DNA from: Burkholderiaceae bacterium
GTDB taxonomy: Bacteria; Pseudomonadota; Gammaproteobacteria; Burkholderiales; Burkholderiaceae_A
Direction: 5' to 3'
Length of the DNA: 64,000 bases
NCBI GenBank assembly: GCA_018402635.1
Contig: JAGYIP010000005.1
Coordinates: 434,001 to 498,000 of the forward strand
Within the stretch, counting starts at the first letter, position 1. Each line of letters opens with the position of its first letter. Positions 28,083-37,471 of the stretch are shown one piece after another. The translations under genes and the position numbers were made by a program. The notes below the pieces were generated by a model. That model made no database searches and had not been told where the DNA came from. It worked only from the letters and a program-made list of their open reading frames with translations.

Positions 28083-30326
28083 TCAGACCAGGGTCACGCC
28101 AAGATTCTTAAGCGGCACAGTGCGCAGTCGACGCCCCGTAGCCTGATAGAAGGCATTGAGAACTGCCGGGGCTGCAACCGAAATGGTTGGTTCTCCAACC
28201 CCACCCCAGCTCGATCCCCCACCTTGAAGAAGAATGGTCTCAACCGGTGGCATCTGCGCAAGTCGTACCGAGCCAAAGGAGTCAAAGTTGGTCTGCACAA
28301 TACGACCGTCTTTTACAGTGCACTCCTGCTCAAAAAGGGCGGAAAGGCCATAGACAAACGAGCCCGAGACCTGCCTTTCGATCTGTGCCGGATTCACCGC
28401 ATAGCCTGGGTCGGTTGCAGCAACAATGCGATGGATTTTAATTTTGTTGCCGCCAGTGACCGAGAGCTCGCAGCCAGCTGCAACATAACTGCCGAACGAA
28501 AACTGCTGGGCAATACCCCGAAAGACACCGGCCTTCGGCTTTGATGACCAGTTCATACGCTCTGCGACTGCATTTAGAACAGCAAGGGTGCGCGGGCGAT
28601 TTGCAGAGTACTTACGCCGGAACTCAAGCGGATCCATTCCCGCAACCTCTGCCATCTCGTCAACAAAGCACTCCATGAAAATAGCATTTTGGTTTATGTT
28701 CACACCCCGCCAAAACCCAGGAGGTACATGGGTATTACGCATGGCATGGTCAATAACAATATTGGGGAAGTCGTAGCTAATGGCATGCTCGCCATCTTTG
28801 GCCACACCCTGAAAGACCAAGGGGTCCATGCCTTTGCTCTTTTCAACAATAGCGGGCCTGACAGCAGCAAGAATAGACTGACCAGACAACCGCATTTGAA
28901 TACCAGTCAGCTCTTTCTTCTCGTTAAAGCTTGCCTTCATTTTCGCCATCATGATGGGGTGGTAGCGCCCCTGTGTCATGTCTTCCTCGCGAGACCAGAT
29001 GAGCTTAATGGGCGTACCAGGCATTTGTTTGGCAACAAGTACCGCCTGGGTTGTGAAGTCTTGAAAGGCGCCGCGTCGACCAAAGCCTCCCCCTAGGTTT
29101 ACCTTCACAACATCGCATTGGGCCGCCGGCAGCCCTGATGCTTCAATGACTGCGGCCATTGACGCCTGACCATCTTGGGTAGGCACCCATGCCTTGCAGG
29201 ACGACGATGTCCAGAGCGCTGTTGCATTCATGGGCTCAAGAGGGGCGTGATTCAAGAATGGATAAAAGTAACTTGCCTCGATGGTCTTCTTTGAGGCCTT
29301 CAGCGCATTCTGGGCGTCTCCCTTTTGAAGGCCAACAAAGGCCTGCTTACTTACAAGACCCTCTTCCAAGGACTTCAGAATGTCTGCCTGCTGAACCTTG
29401 GCATTTGGCCCTTCATTCCATGCGATGGGCAGCTTATCGATTGCCTTCTTGGCGTGCCAATAGGTATCTGCAACAACAGCAACGGACCTGTTGTCGACCT
29501 GGACAACCTTTTTTACGCCAGGCATACCACTGACGGCAGACGCATCAAAGGACTTCACCGTTCCACCGAAAACAGGGCACTGTCGAATGGTGGCTGTAAG
29601 CATTCCGGGCAGCTTGAGATCAATCGCGTAAATCTGAGCGCCGGTGACCTTGTCTGCCAGGCTGTCAAGCCGGTTCATCGACTTGCCAATAATCGTCCAG
29701 TCTTTCGGGTCTTTCAGTGCGATGGCTTTAGCGTCTGGCACGGGAAGCTGCGCTGCCTGGGCAGCGAGCGAGCCAAAACTTGCCTTGCGCCCCGAAGGAC
29801 GATGGGTAACGAGGCTCGTTCTTGCGAAACACTCCGCGACAGGCACGCTCCACTGATTTGCCGCTGCCTGAACGAGCATTTGTCTGGCGACTGCGCCGCC
29901 CCGACGAACATAATCTTCCGAGGTTCGAATACCCCGACTTCCCCCTGTGGAGAAGGAGCCCCAGATGTCCTTACGCCTAAGACTCTCACCGGGGCTTGGA
30001 TACTCGACCTGCACCTTCGACCAGTCGCATTCAAGCTCCTCAGCCACGAGCTGGGCGAGCCCCGTAATGGTGCCCTGCCCCATCTCTGAGCGAACAACAC
30101 GCACGATCACTCGGTCGTCGGGTTCTATGACCACCCAAGCGCCGATCTCAGGATGACTCGATTGGAGAGAAGTGGGCAAGACTGGCTCGGTGACGGGGGC
30201 TGCCGAGAGCTTGGCCAGGCCCCAGGGAAGTTCCAGGCCAATGGCAAGACCGGAACTCACGGATGCCGCACCGACAACAAACTGACGACGCGATTGAACT
30301 GTGTTGGAAGAAAGCAGAGTTTTCAT
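28083..30326 (-). CDS. Molybdopterin-binding hydroxylase large subunit (IorB/xanthine dehydrogenase family)
   Basis: 747 residues, the usual size for isoquinoline 1-oxidoreductase beta-like subunits. Tat signal SRRQFVVGAASVSSGLAIG near residue 12, so periplasmic. Molybdenum-cofactor motifs: VRSEMGQGTITGLAQLVAEE, LNHAPLEPMNATALW, LGGGFGRRGAFQDF, VPPGFWRGVNINQNAIFMEC and GGVGEPTISVAAPAVLNAF with the catalytic glutamate. Pairs with the [2Fe-2S] subunit 14 bases upstream. Substrate unknown: relatives oxidise N-heterocycles or aldehydes. No cytochrome c subunit follows; soxYZ takes its place. Confidence 0.88.
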   Translation of the reverse strand: MKTLLSSNTVQSRRQFVVGAASVSSGLAIGLELPWGLAKLSAAPVTEPVLPTSLQSSHPEIGAWVVIEPDDRVIVRVVRSEMGQGTITGLAQLVAEELECDWSKVQVEYPSPGESLRRKDIWGSFSTGGSRGIRTSEDYVRRGGAVARQMLVQAAANQWSVPVAECFARTSLVTHRPSGRKASFGSLAAQAAQLPVPDAKAIALKDPKDWTIIGKSMNRLDSLADKVTGAQIYAIDLKLPGMLTATIRQCPVFGGTVKSFDASAVSGMPGVKKVVQVDNRSVAVVADTYWHAKKAIDKLPIAWNEGPNAKVQQADILKSLEEGLVSKQAFVGLQKGDAQNALKASKKTIEASYFYPFLNHAPLEPMNATALWTSSSCKAWVPTQDGQASMAAVIEASGLPAAQCDVVKVNLGGGFGRRGAFQDFTTQAVLVAKQMPGTPIKLIWSREEDMTQGRYHPIMMAKMKASFNEKKELTGIQMRLSGQSILAAVRPAIVEKSKGMDPLVFQGVAKDGEHAISYDFPNIVIDHAMRNTHVPPGFWRGVNINQNAIFMECFVDEMAEVAGMDPLEFRRKYSANRPRTLAVLNAVAERMNWSSKPKAGVFRGIAQQFSFGSYVAAGCELSVTGGNKIKIHRIVAATDPGYAVNPAQIERQVSGSFVYGLSALFEQECTVKDGRIVQTNFDSFGSVRLAQMPPVETILLQGGGSSWGGVGEPTISVAAPAVLNAFYQATGRRLRTVPLKNLGVTLV

Positions 30327-30340
30327 AGCATTCCCCTTGG

Positions 30341-30790
30341 CTAGGCTTGGCTGACAGAGCGAATTGCTCGACGGACTTCTTGGTAGGTTCCGCAGCGGCA
30401 GATGTTGGTCATTGCGGCGTCAATATCTGCATCGGTTGGATTCGGATTCTTCTCAAGAAGCGCCGTTGCTGCCATGACCATACCGGACTGACAATAGCCA
30501 CACTGAGGCGCCTGGTTTTCAACCCATGCCTTTTGAAGCTTTGTTAGCTGGCCCGAGCTGGCCAGAGCCTCAACCGTTCGAATGGATTTGCCTTGCGCAG
30601 CAGAGGCCGTAAGAGCGCAAGAACGGACAGCATCGCCGTCGATAAGAACCGTGCACGACCCACACTGGGCAATACCACAGCCGTATTTCGTACCTGTAAG
30701 GCCAAGCTGCTCACGCAAGACCCAGAGCAGGGGTGTATCGGGTTCAACCTTGACCGAGTGCGCTTTACCGTTAACGTTGAGTGAAATCAT
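30341..30790 (-). CDS. [2Fe-2S] subunit of the molybdenum hydroxylase (IorA type)
   Basis: 149 residues with two [2Fe-2S] domains. Plant-ferredoxin-like cluster: C38, C43, C46 and C58 ([17 protein letters not shown]). Helical-domain cluster: C97, C100, C131 and C133 (QCGYCQSGM and CRCGTYQEV). It moves electrons from the molybdenum centre; with no signal of its own it is probably exported along with the Tat-bearing large subunit. ATG at 30790 has a strong GGAGG at 30796-30800. First gene of the operon. Confidence 0.93.
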   Translation of the reverse strand: MISLNVNGKAHSVKVEPDTPLLWVLREQLGLTGTKYGCGIAQCGSCTVLIDGDAVRSCALTASAAQGKSIRTVEALASSGQLTKLQKAWVENQAPQCGYCQSGMVMAATALLEKNPNPTDADIDAAMTNICRCGTYQEVRRAIRSVSQA

Positions 30791-30866
30791 AAACACCTCC
30801 ATGCGGGCTTAATAATGAGAGTATGAGCATACGAACCAAGGCCATCCCCCTAAAGGCGAAGGGGAA

Positions 30867-32477
30867 CTAAGGCGTAAGAACTGTAGGGTAAGCCACCGGG
30901 AGGCTCTTTGGATAGTCTCGCGTGTAGTGCAGGCCACGACTTTCTTTGCGCGACAGGGCACTTTCAACAATAAGCTGGGCGCAGTCAAGAAGATTACGAA
31001 GCTCAAGCAAATCCCGGCTCACCTTAAAGTTAACGTAATAATCTTGAACCTCGTCTTGGAGCAGCTTAATACGATTGAGTGCTCGCTCAAGCCGTCGGTC
31101 GGTTCGCACAATACCCACATAGTTCCACATAAGTAACCGAAGCTCATCCCAGTTATGGGCAATGACCACGGTCTCATCGGCGTCTTCAACCATGCTTTCG
31201 TCCCAGGGCTTCACGTCATGCTGCATGACCTCGCCAAGGGCGGAAATGCCCTTAGCCGCCTGCCGGCCAACAACCACGCACTCGAGCAAGGAGTTACTTG
31301 CAAGGCGATTGGCACCGTGCAGACCCGTACAAGCGCACTCGCCCACTGCAAAAAGATTGGCAAGATCGGTCCGGCCCGACATGTCGGTGACAACGCCACC
31401 ACAGGTGTAGTGGGCGGCCGGCACCACAGGAATGGGCTGCTTGGAAATATCAATTCCAAGTGCGAGGCAACGACTATGGATGGTTGGAAAATGCTCTTTA
31501 AGAAAGGCCTCTCCAAGATGGGTTGCATTGAGGTGAACAAAGTCAAGACCATGGCGCTTCATCTCGAAGTCAATGGCTCTGGCAACAATATCGCGGGGCG
31601 CAAGCTCGGCACGGGCGTCATGGCTTGGCATAAACCTTGTGCCATCGGGAAGTTCAAGCCAGGCGCCCTCGCCTCGTAGGGCCTCTGTAATTAAGAAGGT
31701 GCGCTCTTGCGGATGGTAAAGGCAGGTGGGATGAAACTGAATGAACTCCATATTTGCAACACGACAACCGGCCCGCCATGCCATTGCAATGCCATCGCCC
31801 GTGGCTGTCTCGGGGTTACTGGTGTAGCGGTAGACCTTACCCGCGCCTCCTGTAGCCAGCACCACCGACGACGCTGGCATGGTTTCAACTCGCCCCGTTT
31901 GCAGGTTGAGTGCGTAAACACCGTAACAAGTCTTCTCAAGATGCTCCTCACTCGGGCTTAGCGGCTGGTCCAAGTGTTTACGAAGTATGAGGTCTAGCGC
32001 CAAATAGTTTTCGAGCAGCGTAATGTTGGGATGATTTCGAGCCTGCTCGAGCACTGCATCTTGAATGGCCTTGCCCGTGGCATCGGCAGCATGCGCAATA
32101 CGCCTGTGGCTATGACCACCCTCTCGAACGAGATGAAGGCCCTTGGGGCCTTGCGGGTCTTCTGTGAAAGGAACCTGCTGATCAATAAGCCACTGAATGG
32201 CGTCTGCACTGTGGTTCGCAATTTCTCGGGCGACCGATTCTGCGACAAGCCCAGCCCCGGCCTCAAGGGTGTCGGCAACATGCGCCTCGATGTTATCGAG
32301 CTCATCGATGACCCCAACAATGCCACCCTGCGCCCAGGCGGTTGCGGACTCATTAAGAGAGCGTTTGGCCAAGACCACGACCCTGTGCGTCGCAGCAAGC
32401 TCAAGGGCAACGGTAAGGCCCGCAAGGCCAGAGCCGACAACAATAACGGGCGATGCACTGAGGTTTTGCGAAGTCAT
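30867..32477 (-). CDS. nadB: L-aspartate oxidase
   Basis: FAD flavoprotein that oxidises L-aspartate to iminoaspartate, the first step to quinolinate and NAD; 536 residues. FAD motif VVGSGLAGLTVALELA near residue 14; ESATAWAQGGIVG, REGGHSHRRIAHAADATGKA, NMEFIQFHPTCLYHP, HYTCGGVVTDMSGRT and GLHGANRLASNSLLECVV are NadB signatures, separating it from fumarate reductase. Normally it keeps company with nadA or nadC; here it lies 17 bases after a CoA-transferase gene, as if part of a catabolic operon. Confidence 0.93.
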   Translation of the reverse strand: MTSQNLSASPVIVVGSGLAGLTVALELAATHRVVVLAKRSLNESATAWAQGGIVGVIDELDNIEAHVADTLEAGAGLVAESVAREIANHSADAIQWLIDQQVPFTEDPQGPKGLHLVREGGHSHRRIAHAADATGKAIQDAVLEQARNHPNITLLENYLALDLILRKHLDQPLSPSEEHLEKTCYGVYALNLQTGRVETMPASSVVLATGGAGKVYRYTSNPETATGDGIAMAWRAGCRVANMEFIQFHPTCLYHPQERTFLITEALRGEGAWLELPDGTRFMPSHDARAELAPRDIVARAIDFEMKRHGLDFVHLNATHLGEAFLKEHFPTIHSRCLALGIDISKQPIPVVPAAHYTCGGVVTDMSGRTDLANLFAVGECACTGLHGANRLASNSLLECVVVGRQAAKGISALGEVMQHDVKPWDESMVEDADETVVIAHNWDELRLLMWNYVGIVRTDRRLERALNRIKLLQDEVQDYYVNFKVSRDLLELRNLLDCAQLIVESALSRKESRGLHYTRDYPKSLPVAYPTVLTP

Positions 32478-32494
32478 AGCAAGATGACCAACAG

Positions 32495-33733
32495 CTATTG
32501 GTCTAGGCCGGGTGATGCCACAGCGCCCTGTGCAATGAGTGCATCAATGTCTGCTTTCGAATAATTGAACTCAGTAAGAATGTCAAAGGCATGTTCACTA
32601 AGCATTGGGGGAGGACTCGACTCGGTAGGCTGGGTATGGTTTGAGAACTTAATGGGGTGGCCAATACCCTGGACATGACCTGCCTTCGGATGCTTGGAAT
32701 TCACCACCATTGCTCTTGCCAGCGTTTGTTCGTGGGTTAATGCCTGCGCTAGGGTGTGCACTGGCCCTGCAGGAACGCCTGCAGCGTCAAAAACAGCCTG
32801 CCAATGGGCAACCGTCTGAGACCGGGTCACCCGTTCAATCTCATTCACCAGGGCATCAAGGTTATTCATACGATCAGTATTGGTCTTAAAGCGATTGTCC
32901 ATTTTCCATTCGGAGTGCCCAAGCGCATCAGCGATGCGCTCCCAGTTTGCCTGGTTTGCCCCGCCAATGTTAATAAACCCGTCTGCGCAGGCGAAGGCCT
33001 GGTAGGGCGCGGTAAGCGGATGAGAGGAACCAAGAGGCGACGCTGATACTCCTGTTGCAAAATAAACAGCCGCCTGCCAATAGGTCTGTTGAATGGCTGC
33101 CTCCATAAGCGAGGTTTCAACAACCTGCCCCTTGCCTGTGCTGGCGCGCTCAACCAACGCGGCACAGATACCTACAGAAGCCAGAATACCTGCATTGATA
33201 TCGGCAATGGAGTTACCCGTTTTCGCTGGCGGCATGTTGGGATGGCCGGTAAAACTCATGAGGCCCGAGAACCCCTGGGCGATTAAATCGAAGCCCGGGG
33301 CATCGGCCATCGGGCCCGTTCGACCGTAGCCAGAGACTGCGCAATAAATGAGGCGCGGGTTGATCTCGGCAAGGACATCGTAGCCTAGGCCAAGCTTCTC
33401 CAAGGTGCCCTTACGGTAGTTTTCTGTAAGCACATCGCTGCCTGCAACCATGCGCTTTAAAACCTCTTTGGCCGAATCGATCTTTAAGTTCAGTGCAATA
33501 CCACGCTTGTTACGGTTCAAGACCAAAAAAGGGGCAGACACGCCATTAAGAAGAGGCTCTCTGTAACCCCTTGAATCGTCACCCCCAGGGAGCTTCTCAA
33601 CCTTAATAACATCGGCGCCCATATCTGCGAGCATCATTCCGCAGGTAGGGCCCGCCATGATCTGGGCAAGTTCAAGAACCTTGATGCCATGAAGTGGCCC
33701 AGAGCGGCTGGGCGGCAAGGGACTCGCACTCAC
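32495..33733 (-). CDS. CaiB/BaiF (family III) CoA-transferase
   Basis: 412 residues from GTG at 33733; a TTG at 33751 would overlap the crotonase. Motifs: GIKVLELAQIMAGPTCGMML, GADVIKVEKLPGGDDSRG, KRGIALNLK, TENYRKGTLEKLG, and GFDLIAQGFSGLMSFTG, which follows the usual position of the catalytic aspartate (APGFD). Moves CoA from a donor such as succinyl-CoA to an organic acid. Operon context with a TRAP transporter and a crotonase suggests activation of an imported carboxylate; substrate unknown. Confidence 0.88.
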   Translation of the reverse strand: MSASPLPPSRSGPLHGIKVLELAQIMAGPTCGMMLADMGADVIKVEKLPGGDDSRGYREPLLNGVSAPFLVLNRNKRGIALNLKIDSAKEVLKRMVAGSDVLTENYRKGTLEKLGLGYDVLAEINPRLIYCAVSGYGRTGPMADAPGFDLIAQGFSGLMSFTGHPNMPPAKTGNSIADINAGILASVGICAALVERASTGKGQVVETSLMEAAIQQTYWQAAVYFATGVSASPLGSSHPLTAPYQAFACADGFINIGGANQANWERIADALGHSEWKMDNRFKTNTDRMNNLDALVNEIERVTRSQTVAHWQAVFDAAGVPAGPVHTLAQALTHEQTLARAMVVNSKHPKAGHVQGIGHPIKFSNHTQPTESSPPPMLSEHAFDILTEFNYSKADIDALIAQGAVASPGLDQ

Positions 33734-33737
33734 AGGT

Positions 33738-34520
33738 TCAGCGGCCAACAAATTGGGCCTGTTGCTTCGAAAGAAAAGCCTCTACACCAAGACGGAAGTC
33801 TTCGGTATCGAAGCAGTCAAAGCATTCATCGCGCTCAGAGCCTGTTAATGGCGATGGACTCAGTAGACGCCGAGCGAACTTCTTGTGCCAACGGGCAACC
33901 AAAGGCGCCCCAGAGGCCACCCGCTCGGCGGCGGCCGCGCATTCCGAGGCGACATGCTCATCGTCCACCACACGCGATACAAAACCTATTTGCAGCGCCT
34001 CGTCTGCTGCGAAAATACGACCCTCTAAGAGAATTTCAAGGGCCTTCGAAGGGCCAACAAGACGGGCAAGGGGGGCCATTTCATCGTAGGCCATAACCAG
34101 ACCAAGGTTCTTTATAGGCGCACCGAATCGGCTGGACTTTCCACAGATTCGAATGTCGGCAAGGGAGGCGATTTCCATTCCACCACCAACACAAATGCCA
34201 TGAATCTGCGCAATGACGGGGTGAGGACAGTTGGCGAGTGCCTGCACCGTCTGGTGCATGATCTTTCCGTAGGCCATGGCCTGCTCTTTATTTGAGCGCT
34301 CGGTCGCAAACTCGGCAATGTCGTTACCGGGCGAAAACGATTTCTCCCCCGCTCCGCGCAGGATGAGGCATCGAACTGTGGTGTCTTGTGAGAGACGGCT
34401 AACCGCCTGCCCCAAGGCCATCCAAAGAGGTTTGGTCATTGCATTGAGTTTCTCGGGACGGTTGAGCGTTAGGGTAACGACATGTCCCGATCGTTCTTCA
34501 ATAAGCAGTTCAGTCATCAC
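33738..34520 (-). CDS. Enoyl-CoA hydratase/crotonase family protein
   Basis: 260 residues. Crotonase-fold motifs: TLTLNRPEKLNAMTKPLWMA, GAGEKSFSPGNDIAEF and HGICVGGGMEIASLADIRIC, keeping the first catalytic glutamate and the oxyanion glycines. At the place of the second catalytic glutamate (usual PEI..GxxPGxGG) it reads FGAPIKNLGLVMAYDEMAPL, so classical hydratase chemistry is doubtful. The 5' end overlaps dctM by 11 bases and the 3' end abuts the CoA-transferase. Confidence 0.85.
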   Translation of the reverse strand: MMTELLIEERSGHVVTLTLNRPEKLNAMTKPLWMALGQAVSRLSQDTTVRCLILRGAGEKSFSPGNDIAEFATERSNKEQAMAYGKIMHQTVQALANCPHPVIAQIHGICVGGGMEIASLADIRICGKSSRFGAPIKNLGLVMAYDEMAPLARLVGPSKALEILLEGRIFAADEALQIGFVSRVVDDEHVASECAAAAERVASGAPLVARWHKKFARRLLSPSPLTGSERDECFDCFDTEDFRLGVEAFLSKQQAQFVGR

Positions 34521-35820
34521 TCATTGTGCTCACATTAGCGATAAAAAGTTCCACCAAGCCCATGCCGGTCACAGGCACATAGGTTACAAGAAGCAAAACG
34601 GAAAGAAGAACACCAATGTAGTAGACGTTGGTTCGCGTGACCTCCCAGACGCTGCATTTGGCAATGGAACTGGAAACCATGAGCACGCTGGCAACCGGTG
34701 GAGTCTGCTGACCAATGGCGAGATTCAGCGTAACGATGATGCCAAAGTGAACAGGGTCGATACCCACAAGATTCACAAGGGGCATGACAATTGGGACAAC
34801 CAGAATAATTGCCGCCGCCGAGTGAAGAAAAACCCCAAGAAACAAAAACAGAATATTAAGGAGTAGCAAAACAACCAATGGGTTTTGCGTAAAGTCGGCA
34901 ACGGCCTGCGCCGTCTGCTGAGGCGCATTGAGCTCGGTAAGCACGCTGCCCAGCAAGGCACTTGTTGCAACCATTAGCATAACCACAGCTGTCTGAAGAC
35001 CCCCTTCCATAATGGAAGCCTTTAAGTGTGGCCAATCAAGCTCGCGGTAGATCACAATGCCTACGAACAAGGCCGCAATCACTGCAAGGGCTGCCCCTTC
35101 GGTAGCGGTGACCACCCCCCCAAAAATGCCCCCAAGAATAATCATTGGAAGCAGGAGCGCCCAGGAGGCTTCCTTAAAAGTTTTAAGAACTCGGCGCCCT
35201 GAAAAACGATCTTCTCGGGGAAGGTTATAGCGCTTGGCAAGGTAATACGACATAAGCATCATGCCCACCCCTCCTAAGATACCGGGGACAATTCCGGCTA
35301 CGAAGAGCTGAACCACCGAGACCTCAGCCATGACCGCATAAAGAATCATGGGAATTGAGGGGGGAATAATAATGGCCAGAGAGGCCGAAGACGAGGTAAC
35401 TGCAGCCGCCATGGAGGCTGGATACCCCTTTCTCTTCATCTCAGGAATGAGTACAGAGCCCAGTGCCGCAACATCGGCAACCGCTGAGCCTGAGATCTCG
35501 GCAAAGAAAAGTGAGACACCCACATTGACGTGGGCCAGACCGCCCCGTATCCAACCAAAAAGGGCTGAGGCGAGATTAATAAGGCGTTGCGAGATGCCAG
35601 ATGAATTCATAATGGCGCCAGCCAGAATGAATAGCGGAATGGCAAGAAGTGGGAACTTGGTTGCCCCATTAAATGCAATGATGGGCAGATTGGGGAGGCT
35701 CTCAGTTCCCTGAGTTATCACCATTGCTGCGGTTGCCACAATGCCCAGGGCAACTGCAATGGGCACATTAATAAGGACCAGCGCTAAAACGACCCCAAAG
35801 AGGATCAACATGGTGGCCAT
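34510..35820 (-). CDS. dctM: TRAP transporter large permease (DctM)
   Basis: 436 residues, about 12 membrane segments, TRAP-T large subunit: GVVLALVLINVPIAVALGIV, FPLLAIPLFILAGAIMNSSG, FFAEISGSAVADVAALGSVL, PEMKRKGYPASMAAAVTSSS and IIPPSIPMILYAVMAEVS. It forms the Na+-driven channel for an organic acid. Runs dctP-dctQ-dctM with 20-30-base gaps and overlaps the crotonase gene. Confidence 0.93.
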   Translation of the reverse strand: MATMLILFGVVLALVLINVPIAVALGIVATAAMVITQGTESLPNLPIIAFNGATKFPLLAIPLFILAGAIMNSSGISQRLINLASALFGWIRGGLAHVNVGVSLFFAEISGSAVADVAALGSVLIPEMKRKGYPASMAAAVTSSSASLAIIIPPSIPMILYAVMAEVSVVQLFVAGIVPGILGGVGMMLMSYYLAKRYNLPREDRFSGRRVLKTFKEASWALLLPMIILGGIFGGVVTATEGAALAVIAALFVGIVIYRELDWPHLKASIMEGGLQTAVVMLMVATSALLGSVLTELNAPQQTAQAVADFTQNPLVVLLLLNILFLFLGVFLHSAAAIILVVPIVMPLVNLVGIDPVHFGIIVTLNLAIGQQTPPVASVLMVSSSIAKCSVWEVTRTNVYYIGVLLSVLLLVTYVPVTGMGLVELFIANVSTMSDD

Positions 35821-35843
35821 AGCTGCTTACCGCCTAAAAAAGG

Positions 35844-36377
35844 TTAATGCCCAGAGAGGGTTTGACGCGGTCGCCCCAAGACAAGCCGAAAGAGCTCGTC
35901 GAGTTCAGAGATGAGAATCAGACAGGCCGAGATTGGAATCACCGACTGAACCAGGCTCATCGGTACATCGGAAAGACTGGTCATGAAATCGGTTGCAAGA
36001 ATAGGCATGATCTGAAAACCAACGACAGCCATTAGACCAAAGAAGCCCACAACAAGGAGCTGGGAAAAGATGCCCACCCAACGCCTTAGACGAGGCCGCA
36101 GGCTGTCGACCAATTCAGGGCACCCAATATGGCCTCGCTTAAACGAGGCCAGTGCAGACCCATAAAAGGTTAACCATGCCAGAAGAATGGATGCCACTTC
36201 GTCGTACCAGGAGAGTGACTGGCCCATTACCCTAAAGACGATACCAAGCGTGACCTCAACAAACAGAACGATCATTAAAACAAAGACAAGCCACTCAAGT
36301 GCTCGGCCATAAAGGGCCCGCCAAGACCAGCCCGACTGCGACTGGTCTTTACTTTCCAACTGCGACGGAACCAACAT
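35844..36377 (-). CDS. dctQ: TRAP transporter small permease (DctQ)
   Basis: 177 residues with four membrane segments. The typical DctQ core is MGQSLSWYDEVASILLAWLT followed by FYGSALASFKRGHIG. Partners DctM and gives the interface with the binding protein. Between dctP (31 bases) and dctM (23 bases). Confidence 0.92.
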   Translation of the reverse strand: MLVPSQLESKDQSQSGWSWRALYGRALEWLVFVLMIVLFVEVTLGIVFRVMGQSLSWYDEVASILLAWLTFYGSALASFKRGHIGCPELVDSLRPRLRRWVGIFSQLLVVGFFGLMAVVGFQIMPILATDFMTSLSDVPMSLVQSVIPISACLILISELDELFRLVLGRPRQTLSGH

Positions 36378-36408
36378 GTGCCTGGTTAGAGCCTATTTGG
36401 AGACTAAG

Positions 36409-37407
36409 CTAGCGCAGAGACTGTGCCTTACTAATGAGCTCGTTACCACCCTTGACATCCTGACCAAACTCTTCATAGATGGCCTTACTTGCTGCAACAA
36501 AGGCCTTGCTATCAACGTCATTGACCTTGGTGCCTGCTGCCTTAACTTTGTCGAGAAGTTCGTTGTCCATCTTGGCAGCTGTCTTGAACACAAAGTCTTG
36601 TGTCTCGATTGCTGCCTCGATAAGGGCCTTTTGAACGTCTGCAGGGTAGCTGTTGAAACGCTTTACGCTTGCCGTAGGAAAGGCTGGCGTGTAGACGTGG
36701 CCTGACATAGAAAGATACTTCTGAACCTCTTGAAACTTACCCGAGTAGATCTGGGTAAGTGGGTTCTCTTGGCCATCCATTACACCGGTCTGCAGGGCTG
36801 TGAAGACCTCGGAGAAAGACATGGGCGTGGGATTCGCACCGTAAGCTTGGAACATCTTCACGCGCCACTTGCCCTGGGGTGTGCGAAGCTTCACGCCCTG
36901 AAGGTCTGCAGGACTCACAATGGGGCGCTTGTTGTTCGTGATGTGACGGTAACCGTTCTCCCAAACACTCAAAATCTTCAAGCCTTTTTGCTCAGCCATA
37001 GGGAAGAGCGTAGGGCGAACAACCTCTTTTTCAATACGCTTCATGTGGTCGCGATTGGCAACCAGGTAAGGCATATCGAAAATACCAAACAGGTCGACCT
37101 CAGAAGTCATGACCGAGGACGGTAGGGCGAAGTCGAGCGTACCAAGCTTGAGCTTTTGCACCATTTCCTTGTCACCACCAAGCTGGCTTGACCCGTAAAC
37201 CGTAACTTTTGCCTTATTGCCGAGCTTCGCATTGGCAATGCGAGCAAACTCGTTGGCAGAGGCCTCAAAGAGAGAGCCGGGGTTACCAACATGGCCAAAT
37301 TTAATGTCGGTCTGAGCCTGGGCTGTATTCAAACCAGCAAGGCCAAGACCTATAGCTGCCGCAACACCGGCAAGAACGGTTCGGCGGGAAGAAGGAATTG
37401 AACGCAT
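36409..37407 (-). CDS. dctP: TRAP transporter substrate-binding protein (DctP)
   Basis: 332 residues. Signal peptide of about 31 residues with twin arginine-like start (SSRRTVLAGVAAAIGLGLAG, cleavage near AQA-Q). Periplasmic binding fold: DIKFGHVGNPGSLFEASANE, GGDKEMVQKLKLGTLDFALP, LQGVKLRTPQGKWRVKMFQA (the arginine that pairs with the substrate carboxylate) and EVFTALQTGVMDGQENPLTQ. Substrate not predictable, but a carboxylate is usual. Confidence 0.93.
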   Translation of the reverse strand: MRSIPSSRRTVLAGVAAAIGLGLAGLNTAQAQTDIKFGHVGNPGSLFEASANEFARIANAKLGNKAKVTVYGSSQLGGDKEMVQKLKLGTLDFALPSSVMTSEVDLFGIFDMPYLVANRDHMKRIEKEVVRPTLFPMAEQKGLKILSVWENGYRHITNNKRPIVSPADLQGVKLRTPQGKWRVKMFQAYGANPTPMSFSEVFTALQTGVMDGQENPLTQIYSGKFQEVQKYLSMSGHVYTPAFPTASVKRFNSYPADVQKALIEAAIETQDFVFKTAAKMDNELLDKVKAAGTKVNDVDSKAFVAASKAIYEEFGQDVKGGNELISKAQSLR

Positions 37408-37471
37408 AGATGTCTCCTTTTATTAAATAGAACTAGGTTTGTACTACCTTAGTACCACATACGCCCAGACA

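Noticed and set aside
31155-31679. 174-codon plus-strand frame inside nadB
   Set aside because: Antisense shadow of nadB.
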